DNA from: Saccharomonospora piscinae
GTDB taxonomy: Bacteria; Actinomycetota; Actinomycetes; Mycobacteriales; Pseudonocardiaceae
Length of the DNA: 64,000 nt
Direction of reading: 5' to 3'
Assembly (NCBI RefSeq): GCF_005862235.1
Contig: NZ_VCEK01000003.1
Span: forward strand, 264,383-328,382
Positions 38,628 to 47,066 of the stretch are shown one piece after another; position 1 is the first letter of the stretch; each line of letters starts with the position of its first letter. Position numbers and translations under genes: made by a program. A model generated the notes under the pieces. That model saw only the letters and a list, made by a program, of their open reading frames with translations, did no database searches and was not told the DNA's origin.

Positions 38628-40196
38628 TCACCGCCATGACGGCAGCCACAGCTCGGCCTGCCACCGGTCGTAGGTGATGGCGTCGCCGTTGAGGATCGGC
38701 CACAGCCACACGAAGTTGGCGACCACCAGGCCGACGTAGAGCGCGAGGACCAGCAGGCCGGTCCCGCGCCGTTCGGCGCCGACGCGGGAACTGCCCAGGA
38801 TCTGACCGAGCGCCAGCACCAGGCCCAGCACGAGGAACGGGGCCAGCGGCGTGGCGTAGAAGAAGTACATCTGCCGGTCCAGGTTCGCGAACCAGGGCAG
38901 CAGTCCAGCCAGGTAGCCGACCAGCACGGCGCCGTAGCGCCAGTCGCCCCGGAACACCGCCCGCCAGAGTCCCCAGGCCAGCACGGGTAGCGCCAGCCAC
39001 CACATCGCGGGCGTGCCGATGAGCATGGTCGCGCTGACACACTCCGACTCGCCGCAGCCGGTGACGCCGTCGCCGGACTCGTAGTAATACAGCATCGGAC
39101 GCAGCCCCATGGGCCACGTCCACGGTTTCGACTCCCACGGATGCGGGTCGCCGTCCGGGGTGGCCAGGTTGCTGTGGAAGTCCAGTACGTTCGTGGTGTA
39201 GAGGGCAAGGGACCGCAGGGCGTCCGGTACGAACCCGAAGCCGCCGCCCACGTTCTCGATCTCCACGTAGTTCCGGTCGGTGGCGGTCTCGCTGGCGAAC
39301 CAGGCCCACCAGCTGCCCAGGTACACGAGCACGGACACGACCCCGATCGCCCACGCGACCGGCAGCAGGTCCTGTCGCAGCGCACCCACCCACGGCCTGC
39401 GCACCCCGGCGGTCCTGCGTGCGGCGATGTCGAAGGCCAGGCACAGCAGGCCGAACGCGATCACCCAGTACGCACCGGACCACTTGACGGCCGTGGCCAG
39501 CCCCAGCAGCACCCCCGTACCGAAGCGCCACCAGCGAAAGCCGAGCTTCGGCCCGTAGGGCGAGGAGTCGATCCAGCCCTCGCGCACGGCCTGGGCCAGC
39601 CGCGCCCGCACCTGGTCGCGGTCCGCCAGCAGGCAGGCGAACGCGGCGAGCACGAACAGCGCGATGAAGATGTCGAGCATCCCCATTCGCGACTGCAGGT
39701 GCAGGACGCCGTCGGCGATGACGAGCACCCCCGCGACACCGCCGAGCAGGGTGGAGCGGGTCAGTCTCCTGGCCACTCGCACGGTGACCAGCACGATGAG
39801 CGCGCCGGCGACGGCGGCGCTGAACCGCCAACCCCACCCGTCGTAGCCGAACAGCCACTCGCCCACCGCGATGAGCTGCTTCGCCAGCGGCGGGTGTACC
39901 ACCAGTTCGTAGCCGTAGTTGTCCTCGTAACCGCCGTTGCGCAGCATCTGCCACGCCTGCGGGACGTAGTGCTTCTCGTCGAAGACCGGGGTGCCGTTGT
40001 CGGTGGGCACGCCGAGGTTCTGCAGCCGCACGAGGGCGCCGATCGCGGTGAGCACGACCGTGACGATCAGGGCGCGGACCCGGTCACCGGGCATCGGCCT
40101 GCCGAGCAGTGCGGCCTCGCGGTCATTCGGGGGCTGGAGGGGTTGTGGCGCCCGGCCCACGCCGCCCGCCGACGAACGGGTGAGGAGTGCGGTCAC
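38628..40196 (-). CDS. pmt: Polyprenol-phosphate-mannose protein O-mannosyltransferase
   Basis: 522-aa GT39 membrane enzyme that O-mannosylates secreted proteins using polyprenyl-phosphate mannose (family knowledge; M. tuberculosis Rv1002c). The catalytic Asp-Glu is in VFDEKHYVPQAW in the first extracytoplasmic loop; HPPLAK, QSRMGMLDIF and about ten further hydrophobic segments follow. GTG 40196 lies 8 nt after a TAGGAT box and has no ribosome site. It is divergent from rsmI with only 33 bp between the start codons. Confidence 0.95.
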   Translation of the reverse strand: MTALLTRSSAGGVGRAPQPLQPPNDREAALLGRPMPGDRVRALIVTVVLTAIGALVRLQNLGVPTDNGTPVFDEKHYVPQAWQMLRNGGYEDNYGYELVVHPPLAKQLIAVGEWLFGYDGWGWRFSAAVAGALIVLVTVRVARRLTRSTLLGGVAGVLVIADGVLHLQSRMGMLDIFIALFVLAAFACLLADRDQVRARLAQAVREGWIDSSPYGPKLGFRWWRFGTGVLLGLATAVKWSGAYWVIAFGLLCLAFDIAARRTAGVRRPWVGALRQDLLPVAWAIGVVSVLVYLGSWWAWFASETATDRNYVEIENVGGGFGFVPDALRSLALYTTNVLDFHSNLATPDGDPHPWESKPWTWPMGLRPMLYYYESGDGVTGCGESECVSATMLIGTPAMWWLALPVLAWGLWRAVFRGDWRYGAVLVGYLAGLLPWFANLDRQMYFFYATPLAPFLVLGLVLALGQILGSSRVGAERRGTGLLVLALYVGLVVANFVWLWPILNGDAITYDRWQAELWLPSWR

Positions 40197-40204
40197 GGGC
40201 TCCG

Positions 40205-40221
40205 ATCCTACGGGCTAGCCT
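40205..40221. promoter_or_regulatory. Back-to-back -10 boxes for pmt and rsmI
   Basis: Reverse-strand TAGGAT (40205-40210) serves pmt and forward-strand TAGCCT (40216-40221) serves rsmI; each ends 8 nt before its GTG start. Only 5 bp separate them, so each -35 must lie inside or over the opposite gene's start, and the two polymerases cannot bind together. Confidence 0.7.
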
Positions 40222-40229
40222 CTGGCGGT

Positions 40230-41054
40230 GTGACGCTCGTACTGGCTGGGACCCCGCTCGGCGACTCCCGCGACGCCTCCCCGCGCCTCGCCTCGGTGTT
40301 GACCGACGCCGACGTGGTGGCCGCCGAGGACACCCGGCGCCTGCGCGCCTTGGCGACGGCGCTGGGAGTGCGGCCCGGTGGGCGGGTGGTGAGCTTCTAC
40401 GAGGACGTCGAGACGGCGCGCCTGCCCATGCTGCTGGAGTCGCTGCGGGCCGGACAGACGGTGGTGCTGGTGACCGACGCCGGGATGCCGAGCGTGTCCG
40501 ACCCCGGCTACCGGCTCGTCGCGGCGTGCGCCGAGGAGGGGCTGCCCGTCACGTGCGTGCCGGGGCCGTCGGCGGTGACGACCGCGCTCGCCGTGTCGGG
40601 GTTGCCGCCGGACCGGTTCTGTTTCGACGGCTTCGCCCCGCGCAAGGCGGGCGAGCGGGCACGCTGGCTGCGTGAGCTCTCCGAGCAGCCGCGCACCGTG
40701 GTGTTCTTCGAGTCACCGCACCGGCTCGCCGCGACACTCGCGGACGCCGCCGACGTACTGGGCGCGGATCGGAAGGCCGCGGTGTGCCGGGAGCTCACGA
40801 AGACCTACGAAGAGGTGCGCCGTGGCGGGCTCGCGGAGCTCGCTACCTGGGCGGCCGACGGGGTACGCGGCGAGATCACCGTGGTGCTGGACGGCGCCGG
40901 TACCCGGCCGGTGGACATGGCGGCGCTGGTGGCCGAGGTGCGGTCCCGCGTCGAGGCAGGCGAGCGGTTGAAGTCGGCGTCGGCCGAGGTGGCACAGGCC
41001 GCCGGGGTGTCGCGCAAACGGCTCTACGACGCAGCGCTGCGCCAGGGAAGCTGA
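40230..41054 (+). CDS. rsmI: 16S rRNA 2'-O-ribose C1402 methyltransferase
   Basis: 274-aa tetrapyrrole-methylase-fold enzyme. TLVLAGTPLGDSRDASPRL, AAEDTRRLRAL, VTDAGMPSVSDPGYRLV, CVPGPSAVTTALAVSGLP and FFESPHR are the standard RsmI blocks, and the C-terminal helix-turn part is SASAEVAQAAGVSRKRLYDAAL. The start is GTG 40230, in frame and 8 nt after TAGCCT (leaderless); GTG 40228 is out of frame. Confidence 0.96.
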   Translation: MTLVLAGTPLGDSRDASPRLASVLTDADVVAAEDTRRLRALATALGVRPGGRVVSFYEDVETARLPMLLESLRAGQTVVLVTDAGMPSVSDPGYRLVAACAEEGLPVTCVPGPSAVTTALAVSGLPPDRFCFDGFAPRKAGERARWLRELSEQPRTVVFFESPHRLAATLADAADVLGADRKAAVCRELTKTYEEVRRGGLAELATWAADGVRGEITVVLDGAGTRPVDMAALVAEVRSRVEAGERLKSASAEVAQAAGVSRKRLYDAALRQGS

Positions 41055-41065
41055 GTCCCTGTCCA

Positions 41066-41180
41066 CCGTGTCCGCAGCCTGGGTAGCCGAGTTTGCACCG
41101 CACGATGCGGACACGGCTACGAGAAGTGCGGACACGGCTACTCAACTTGAGGACACGGCTACGGGGGCTGCGGACACGGC
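41066..41180. repeat. Palindromic tandem repeat family A between rsmI and pabB
   Basis: Six copies of a 15-bp core TGCGGACACGGCTAC, some decayed, with about 6-bp links. The first two are inverted (GTAGCCGTGTCCGCA sense) and the rest direct, with CCGCACGA at the turn, so the array folds on itself. It fills the convergent gap and runs about 22 bp into pabB, where the repeat encodes the last residues and supplies the TAG stop. A second array is at 63863. Confidence 0.85.
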
Positions 41181-42481
41181 GGCGTGGCCAGGAGGTGTTG
41201 CCAGGGGGCGGCCTTGTGCTCGCACTCCTCCCACTCCGTGTCGGGATCGGAGTCCGCGGTGATGCCGCCGCCCACGCCCAGGCTGACGGTGCCCCCGCTG
41301 ACTTCGGCGGTGCGGATGGCGACGTTCAGTTCGAGGCCCGCCACCGGTGAGGCCAGGCCGAGCGCGCCGGTGTAGACACCGCGAGGCGCGGACTCCAGCT
41401 CGGCGACGAGGTCGAGGGCACGAAGCTTCGGGGCGCCGGTCACCGACCCGGGCGGGAACGCCGCGTGCAGGAGGTCGGCGTCGTCCCGGCCGTCGGCCAG
41501 CGTGCCCGCGACGGTGGAGTGGAGGTGCCACACGCCGGGAGCCGGGCGCACGGCCAGCAACTCGGGCACGTGGACGCTGCCGACCTCGCACACGCGGCCC
41601 AGGTCGTTGCGCACCAGATCAGTGATCATGACGTTCTCGGCGACGTCCTTGACCGAGCGGCGCAGTTCGCCGGCGAGCGCGTCGTCGTGCGGGCCCCGGC
41701 GCGGCCGGGTGCCCTTGATGGGGCACGACCACACGCGGCGGCCGTGCCGCGCGACGAACAGCTCCGGCGACAGCGACACCACTGCGCCCCAGCCGCCCGC
41801 GAGGTAGGCGGCGCGGGCGGGGCCCAGGCGGCGCACCCCCTCGGTGAACAGGGCGGCGGGCTCGCCGTGGAAGGCACCCGACAGGCGGGTGCAGATGTTG
41901 GCCTGGAACAGCTCGCCCGTGCCGATGGCGTGGACGCACTTGACGACGGCGCCGTGGTGTTCGCCGCGAGGCGCGGACGCGAGTGCGGTGGGCCGCCAGG
42001 TGAAAGCCGGGTCGTGGAGTGGCGCGGCGGTGGCCAGCGTGTCGTCGAGTTCGGCAGCCAGCGCCACGGGGTCGGCCTCGCCGTCGCCGACGAGGGCCTC
42101 GAACCACCAGCACCCGTCGGTGTCGAGGCGCAGCACGTGATCCGCCCAGCCCCAGGCGGCGCGCGGCAGTGCGCCGTGCCGGCCCGAGGGGTCGGTCAGG
42201 TCGTAGGACAGGTAGCCGAACCAGCCGCCGCCGACCACGCCCGCCTCGGTGTCGGCGACCTGCGGTTGCCGCGTGACGGTGGTCAGCGCCGCCGCGGGAT
42301 CGGTCACCGGCCGCACCAGGACGGTCGGCGCGAGCACCGCGCGCGAGCCGAACCAGTCGCCGGACAGGGCCGCGGGCGGTGCGAGCCCGGCCGCCCGCGC
42401 GCGCCGGTGCAGCCGCGCGACGGCCTCGCCCGGTTCCGGGGTGGCCCGCAGCGCCGTCCTCACCACTCGCACGCCGAGCAT
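41159..42481 (-). CDS. pabB: Aminodeoxychorismate synthase component I
   Basis: 440 aa, chorismate-binding family. WFGYLSYDLTD, FQANICTRLSG, SLSPELFVARHGRRVWSCPIKGTRPR, AENVMITDLVRNDLGRVCEVGSV and FPPGSVTGAPKLRAL are the core motifs; the PIKGT form with Lys is PabB-like and differs from the TrpE PIAGT. It makes 4-amino-4-deoxychorismate for folate; the glutaminase PabA is not in the window. ATG 42481 has a TAGTCG box 8 nt upstream. The C-terminus PPCPQPP comes from repeat family A. Confidence 0.93.
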   Translation of the reverse strand: MLGVRVVRTALRATPEPGEAVARLHRRARAAGLAPPAALSGDWFGSRAVLAPTVLVRPVTDPAAALTTVTRQPQVADTEAGVVGGGWFGYLSYDLTDPSGRHGALPRAAWGWADHVLRLDTDGCWWFEALVGDGEADPVALAAELDDTLATAAPLHDPAFTWRPTALASAPRGEHHGAVVKCVHAIGTGELFQANICTRLSGAFHGEPAALFTEGVRRLGPARAAYLAGGWGAVVSLSPELFVARHGRRVWSCPIKGTRPRRGPHDDALAGELRRSVKDVAENVMITDLVRNDLGRVCEVGSVHVPELLAVRPAPGVWHLHSTVAGTLADGRDDADLLHAAFPPGSVTGAPKLRALDLVAELESAPRGVYTGALGLASPVAGLELNVAIRTAEVSGGTVSLGVGGGITADSDPDTEWEECEHKAAPWQHLLATPPCPQPP

Positions 42482-42489
42482 TGTCGTCG

Positions 42490-42499
42490 CGACTACCGT
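42490..42499. promoter_or_regulatory. Overlapping divergent -10 boxes for pabB and the DUF4185 gene
   Basis: Reverse TAGTCG (42490-42495, pabB) and forward TACCGT (42494-42499) overlap by two bases. The start codons they serve are only 25 bp apart, so the two promoters must exclude each other. TAGTCG deviates at the last base, which lowers confidence for the pabB side. Confidence 0.55.
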
Positions 42500-42506
42500 C
42501 GACGGC

Positions 42507-43493
42507 GTGGTGGGTGTGAGAGACACGACCCGGATCGGTCCCGTCACGGGTGCCGGGTCGCCGAGCCGGACCGACGAGCGGTTCGGCATCCACGCCACGG
42601 ATCTCGGCATTCTCTGGGACTCCGGCGACGGCCGGGTGTACGCGGCGTTCGGCGACACCTACGGCCGGGGCTGGGGCGGGAGCGGCCCCGGTCCCGGCGA
42701 TGCCGACTGGCGCCGCAACGTGCTGGCGTACTCGGCCACGCGCGATCTCTCCGGGGGACTGCTGTTCGACGGCGTGGTGGCCCGGCAGGACGGCGCCGCC
42801 AGGCAGGTCCTCCCGTCGGGGCGGGGCCGCGAGGTGACGGTGATTCCCAACAGCGGGATCGCGGTGGACGGGACGCACTACCTGCACTACATGTCGGTGC
42901 GCCGGTGGGGCCGCCCTGGGGTGTGGCGGACGAACTACGCCGGGCTCGCCGTCTCCGGCGACCAGGGCCGCACGTGGGCGAAGCCGCGCCGGGCGCGCTG
43001 GTCGAACCGCGGCGGCGACGACCGGTTCCAGCTCGGCGCGTTCGCGGCCTCGGAGGGGCACGTGTATCTGCTGGGCACGACCAACGGCCGGTACGGCGAC
43101 GCCTATCTCGCGCGCGCCGTGCCCGCCGCGCTGCCCGCGAGGAGCGCGTTCGAGTACTGGACCGGCGCGGGCTGGGCCGGGCGGCAGCGCGAGGCCGTGC
43201 CCGTGGTGGACGGCCCGGTGGGGGAGATGTCGCTCGGTTTCCACACCACGTTCGGCCGGTGGCTGTTGCTGCACCTCGACGAGCGCCGCCGCGGCCTCGT
43301 CCTGCGTTCGGCCGAACGGCTCACCGGGCCGTGGACGCGCGGCGAGGTCTTGGTCTCCGGCGACGAGTACCCGGCGGTGTACGGGGGATACCTGCACCCG
43401 TGGTCGCTGGCCGGTACCGACCTGTACTTCCTGGTCTCCCAGTGGGGCCCGTACAACGTCTACCTCACGCGCACGCGGCTCGTGCCGGAGTGA
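42507..43493 (+). CDS. DUF4185 domain protein (beta-propeller hydrolase-like)
   Basis: 328 aa. RIGPVTGAGSPSRTDERFGIHATDLGILWDSGDGRVYAAFGDTYG at the start, then SGDQGRTW, LGTTNGRYGDAYLARA, MSLGFHTTFGRWLLLHLD and PWSLAGTDLYFLVSQWGPYNVYL match DUF4185, a five-bladed propeller related in form to sialidase/arabinanase folds; recent literature links some members to D-arabinan cleavage, but I cannot confirm this one. No signal peptide from GTG 42507, which sits 7 nt after TACCGT (leaderless); GTG 42510 and 42516 are alternatives. Confidence 0.82.
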   Translation: MVGVRDTTRIGPVTGAGSPSRTDERFGIHATDLGILWDSGDGRVYAAFGDTYGRGWGGSGPGPGDADWRRNVLAYSATRDLSGGLLFDGVVARQDGAARQVLPSGRGREVTVIPNSGIAVDGTHYLHYMSVRRWGRPGVWRTNYAGLAVSGDQGRTWAKPRRARWSNRGGDDRFQLGAFAASEGHVYLLGTTNGRYGDAYLARAVPAALPARSAFEYWTGAGWAGRQREAVPVVDGPVGEMSLGFHTTFGRWLLLHLDERRRGLVLRSAERLTGPWTRGEVLVSGDEYPAVYGGYLHPWSLAGTDLYFLVSQWGPYNVYLTRTRLVPE

Positions 43494-43498
43494 GCCCC

Positions 43499-44089
43499 TC
43501 AGATCAGCACGTCCGCGAGTGTGAACGGGTAGACCAGCGCGTGCCGGCCGATGCCGTCGGCGCAGCTGTGCTCGTGCAGGCCGAGCCGCGGATGGAACCA
43601 GCCCGGCCTGCCGGGGATGCCGTTGTGCCACGGCGACCACAACACGACGTCGTCGTCGGCCCACTTGTCCGGGTGGAGCCGCTGCCAGTGCTCCGGCTCG
43701 CCGTACACCAGCACCCGGCGGATGACGGCCTCCTGCCGCACCGTTCTGATCCAGGTGCGGACGAACCGGTCGTCGACCCCTTCCGCGCGGGCGTCGAGAG
43801 TCGGCGCGAGGGTGCCCGGCGTGAACGCGCCGAGCGGTTTGCCCACCCGCACCAGGTGCCGGGCCTGGTCCTGCGCGCCGCCCGGCCTGCCGACGTGGCG
43901 GATGCCCGCGTGTACGCCCGCGCGCAGTGCCGTGCCGAGCTGTTCCGCCGCGTGCCGGTCCACCCAGTTGCTGTTCTCCGTGACGCTGATCGACGCGAAC
44001 GCCACCGCGCGGCGGGCGTCGAAGGCCGCCCAGTCGGCCACGGCGGCATGCGGGGCGAGGCTGATGCCTCCCACGCCGCGCCCGGTCAT
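43499..44089 (-). CDS. Uncharacterised GH25-like or DUF1906-like protein
   Basis: 196 aa. AVAFASISVTENSNWVD, GVHAGIRHVGRPGGAQDQARHL, LDARAEGVD, RVLVYGEPEHW and the closing HALVYPFTLAD follow the strand order of GH25-type muramidases and GH25-like domains, although the acidic catalytic pattern is not obvious. No signal peptide. ATG 44089 lies 6 nt after TAGCCT (leaderless). Function unassigned. Its stop is 5 nt from the convergent DUF4185 gene. Confidence 0.65.
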   Translation of the reverse strand: MTGRGVGGISLAPHAAVADWAAFDARRAVAFASISVTENSNWVDRHAAEQLGTALRAGVHAGIRHVGRPGGAQDQARHLVRVGKPLGAFTPGTLAPTLDARAEGVDDRFVRTWIRTVRQEAVIRRVLVYGEPEHWQRLHPDKWADDDVVLWSPWHNGIPGRPGWFHPRLGLHEHSCADGIGRHALVYPFTLADVLI

Positions 44090-44095
44090 GTCGCG

Positions 44096-44101
44096 AGGCT
44101 A
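44096..44101 (-). promoter_or_regulatory. -10 box TAGCCT of a leaderless promoter
   Basis: TAGCCT on the reverse strand, 6 nt before ATG 44089, with no ribosome site between. Confidence 0.6.
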
Positions 44102-44191
44102 ACCCGGGGGCCGCGTTCCCGCCGGGCACCACGCCGGGCCACGCACCCTCACTCGGGTATCCCTAGCGCACGAAACCCCTGGCCCGATCCG

Positions 44192-44197
44192 TAGGCT
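44192..44197 (+). promoter_or_regulatory. -10 box TAGGCT of the leaderless metG promoter
   Basis: TAGGCT, 8 nt before the metG ATG at 44206, with no ribosome site between. Confidence 0.65.
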
Positions 44198-44205
44198 GAA
44201 CGGCC

Positions 44206-46005
44206 ATGAGCACCCCTGTGTTGACCGCGGTGGCCTGGCCCTACGCCAACGGCCCCCGCCACATCGGCCACGTGTCCGGTTTCGGCGTCCCGTCCGACGT
44301 CTTCTCCCGCTACCAGCGGATGGCTGGCAACCAGGTGCTCATGGTGTCGGGCACCGACGAGCACGGCACGCCGATCCAGGTGCAGGCCGAGAAGGAGGGC
44401 CTGACCCCGCAGCAGGCCGCCGACAAGTACACCCGCCAGATCACCGAGGACCTGCGCGGCCTCGGCCTGTCCTACGACCTGTTCACCAGGACCAGTACGG
44501 GCAACCACGCCGAGGTCACCCAGCAGATCTTCCTCGCGCTGCACCGCAACGGCTACGTCATCCCGAAGACCACGACGGGAGCCATCAGCCCCTCGACCGG
44601 TCGCACGCTGCCCGACCGCTACATCGAGGGCACGTGCCCGATCTGCGGCTACGACGGCGCCAGGGGCGACCAGTGCGACAACTGCGGCAACCAGCTCGAC
44701 GCCGCCGAGCTGCGCAACCCGCGTTCGCGCATCAACGGCGAGAAGCCCGAGTTCGTCGAGACCGAGCACCTGTTCCTCGACCTGCCCGCGTTCACGGAGT
44801 CGCTGGGATCCTGGCTGTCGACCAAGACCGACTGGCGGCCCAACGTCCTGAACTTCACGAAGAACCTGGTCGACGACATGCGGCCCCGGCCCATCACCCG
44901 CGACCTCGACTGGGGGGTGCGCATCCCGCTGGACGGCTGGCGTGAGCAGCCGCTGAAGCGCTTCTACGTGTGGTTCGACGCCGTGATCGGCTACTTCTCC
45001 GCGAGTGTCGAGTGGGCGCGCCGTTCGGGTGACGCCGACGCCTGGCGCCAGTGGTGGAACAACCCCGACGCGCGTTCCCACTACTTCATGGGCAAGGACA
45101 ACATCACCTTTCACGCCCAGCTGTGGCCCACGTTCCTGCTCGGCCACAACGGCGAGGGCGACCGCGGCGGCGAGGTCGGCCCGTACGGGCGGCTGAACCT
45201 GCCCGACGAGATCGTGTCCAGCGAGTTCCTCACCATGAGCGGCTCCAAGTTCTCCACCTCGCGTGGCACGGTCATCTACGTCCACGACTTCCTGCGCGAG
45301 TTCGGCCCCGACACGCTGCGCTACTTCATCAGCGTCGCCGGTCCCGAGACCCAGGACACCGACTTCACGTGGGACGAGTTCGTGCGGCGCACGAACTTCG
45401 AACTGGCCAACGAGTGGGGCAATCTCGTCAACCGGTCGATCTCGATGGCCCACAAGAACAACGGCGGCGTGCCAACGCCGCACACGCCGACGCAGGTCGA
45501 CGAGGATCTCAAGGCGCAGGCCAGGGCGGCGTTCGACACGGTGGGCGGGCATCTCGGCCGGTCGCGGTTCCGGCAGGCCGCCCAGGAGGCCATGCGGGTC
45601 GTCTCGGCGGCCAACAAGTACCTGTCCGACCAGCAGCCGTGGAAGCTGAAGGACGACCCGGACCGCAGGGACACGGTGCTGCACACGGCCCTGCAGGTGG
45701 TGTCCGACGCCAACACCCTGCTGACCCCGTTCCTGCCGCACGCGGCGCAGAAGGTCCACGAGGCGCTCGGTGGCACGGGGCTGTGGGCGGCCCAGCCGGA
45801 GCTGCGGGAGGTCGCCGACCTCGACGTGCCCGACCGGGTGAATCCGATCCTCACCGGTGACTACGCCGCCGAGCAGGCGCGCTGGAAGTCCGTCCCGGTC
45901 GAGGCGGGGCGGCCACTGGCCAAGCCGAAGCCGCTGTTCCCGAAGCTGGACGCCGAGCTGGCCGAGACCGGCCCGGAGTGGGCGCCGATCCGGAGCGAGT
46001 CGTGA
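44206..46005 (+). CDS. metG: Methionyl-tRNA synthetase
   Basis: 599-aa class I synthetase. Here the HIGH motif is HIGH itself ([12 protein letters not shown] near residue 18); the four-Cys zinc knuckle is [18 protein letters not shown]; the KMSKS-equivalent is [11 protein letters not shown] near 345. There is no C-terminal tRNA-binding (EMAP) extension, as in other actinobacterial enzymes of this length. The tatD start overlaps its stop by GTGA, giving a metG-tatD operon. Confidence 0.97.
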   Translation: MSTPVLTAVAWPYANGPRHIGHVSGFGVPSDVFSRYQRMAGNQVLMVSGTDEHGTPIQVQAEKEGLTPQQAADKYTRQITEDLRGLGLSYDLFTRTSTGNHAEVTQQIFLALHRNGYVIPKTTTGAISPSTGRTLPDRYIEGTCPICGYDGARGDQCDNCGNQLDAAELRNPRSRINGEKPEFVETEHLFLDLPAFTESLGSWLSTKTDWRPNVLNFTKNLVDDMRPRPITRDLDWGVRIPLDGWREQPLKRFYVWFDAVIGYFSASVEWARRSGDADAWRQWWNNPDARSHYFMGKDNITFHAQLWPTFLLGHNGEGDRGGEVGPYGRLNLPDEIVSSEFLTMSGSKFSTSRGTVIYVHDFLREFGPDTLRYFISVAGPETQDTDFTWDEFVRRTNFELANEWGNLVNRSISMAHKNNGGVPTPHTPTQVDEDLKAQARAAFDTVGGHLGRSRFRQAAQEAMRVVSAANKYLSDQQPWKLKDDPDRRDTVLHTALQVVSDANTLLTPFLPHAAQKVHEALGGTGLWAAQPELREVADLDVPDRVNPILTGDYAAEQARWKSVPVEAGRPLAKPKPLFPKLDAELAETGPEWAPIRSES

Positions 46006-46862
46006 GCCGGTCGTCGCAGCCGCCTCCGGTCCCGGCGCCGCTCCCGGTGCCGACGGTGGACTCCCACACGCATCTGGACGCCTGTGGGGCCACCACGCCC
46101 GAGACTGTGCGGGCGGCGCTCGACCGCGCCGAGTCGGCCGGAGTCGGCGCCGTCGTCACCGTGGCGGACGATCTGGCCTCCGCACGCTGGGTGGTCGAGG
46201 CGGCGACGTGGGACGCTCGGCTGCACGCCGCCGTGGCCCTGCATCCCACGCGCACCAAGGATTTCGGCGAAGATCAGCGGTCCGAACTGGAGCGACTCGC
46301 TTCGGACCACGGTGTCGTGGCGGTGGGTGAGACCGGATTGGACTACTACTGGGACTACTCGCCGCCCGCCGCGCAGCGGGAGGCGTTTCGCTGGCACATC
46401 GACCTCGCGAAGCGGCTCGGCAAGCCGCTGATGATTCACGACCGCGAGGCCCACGACGACGTGCTCGCGATCCTGGAGTCCGAGGGGGCGCCCGACACCG
46501 TGGTGTTCCACTGTTTCTCCGGTGACGCCGAGGTGGCGCGGCGCTGTGTCGACGCGGGTTACGTGCTCTCGTTCGCGGGTCCGGTCACCTTCCGCAACGC
46601 CGGAGCGCTGCGGGAGGCGGCACGGCTGGTGCCCGATGACGCTCTGCTGGTGGAGACCGATGCGCCGTTTCTCACCCCGCATCCGTTCCGTGGCAGGCCG
46701 AACGAGCCGTACTGCGCCGCCTACACGGTCGAGGGACTCGCCGAGCTGCGTGAACAGCCCGTGTCGGTGGTGGCGGACGCGGCGCGGCGCAACGCCGAAC
46801 GGGTGTTCGGCCTGCGTGTCGCCCCGGCGGGTGAGCGGGCGAGCTCTCCGGCAGGCTCGTGA
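46002..46862 (+). CDS. tatD: TatD-family metal-dependent deoxyribonuclease
   Basis: 286-aa TIM-barrel hydrolase. DSHTHLDA (HxH), [15 protein letters not shown] (Glu ligand), [17 protein letters not shown] and [11 protein letters not shown] (Asp ligand) are the metal-site motifs. GTG 46002 overlaps the metG stop as GTGA. Family members have 3'-5' DNase/RNase activity. The order metG-tatD-rpfB-rsmA-ispE is a conserved actinobacterial series. Confidence 0.95.
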   Translation: MSRSSQPPPVPAPLPVPTVDSHTHLDACGATTPETVRAALDRAESAGVGAVVTVADDLASARWVVEAATWDARLHAAVALHPTRTKDFGEDQRSELERLASDHGVVAVGETGLDYYWDYSPPAAQREAFRWHIDLAKRLGKPLMIHDREAHDDVLAILESEGAPDTVVFHCFSGDAEVARRCVDAGYVLSFAGPVTFRNAGALREAARLVPDDALLVETDAPFLTPHPFRGRPNEPYCAAYTVEGLAELREQPVSVVADAARRNAERVFGLRVAPAGERASSPAGS

Positions 46863-46880
46863 CGAAGATCACGACATGCT

Positions 46881-46903
46881 GGGGGGTGTTTGCGCAACCC
46901 CCC
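46881..46903. terminator. Hairpin after tatD
   Basis: GGGGGGT (46881-46887) pairs with ACCCCCC (46897-46903) around a 9-base loop, 18 nt behind the tatD stop. It has no U-tract. Its loop and 3' arm overlap the likely rpfB promoter, so it may separate tatD transcription from rpfB initiation. Confidence 0.65.
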
Positions 46904-46918
46904 GGCACTCGTTATGGT
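46890..46918 (+). promoter_or_regulatory. Likely rpfB promoter
   Basis: -35 TTGCGC (46890-46895), a 17-bp spacer and -10 TATGGT (46913-46918). This predicts a leader of about 140 nt before rpfB. The leader contains a hairpin GCGCCC-TGCGG-GGGCGC (46997-47013) and two copies of CGGTGTAC (46981-46988 and 47038-47045). Confidence 0.55.
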
Positions 46919-47066
46919 CCCGTGACCGTGCTGGGTGTTGGTCCAACGATGACCGCCGCCCGCATGGCCCACAGTCACGTCGGTGTACGTCGGGGAGCGC
47001 CCTGCGGGGGCGCGAGGGCGGCGCTGACTGGGGGAGTCGGTGTACTGACGTGAAGGGATCGACCCT

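Noticed and set aside
41066..41180. CRISPR array
   Set aside because: The repeats have a 21-bp period with 6-bp links, change orientation in the middle and lack unique spacers. No cas gene is present.
43499..44089. Phage lysozyme or prophage remnant
   Set aside because: It has a host-like leaderless promoter, sits in a conserved chromosomal block, and no other phage genes are nearby.
41619..44132. Long reverse-strand frame across the DUF4185 and pabB genes
   Set aside because: It is out of frame with PabB, overlaps better-supported genes, and its translation is repetitive GC-driven sequence.
46919..47066. c-di-AMP (ydaO) riboswitch before rpfB
   Set aside because: Such riboswitches are known ahead of rpf genes, but I could not find the conserved ydaO core or its paired pseudoknots in this leader.
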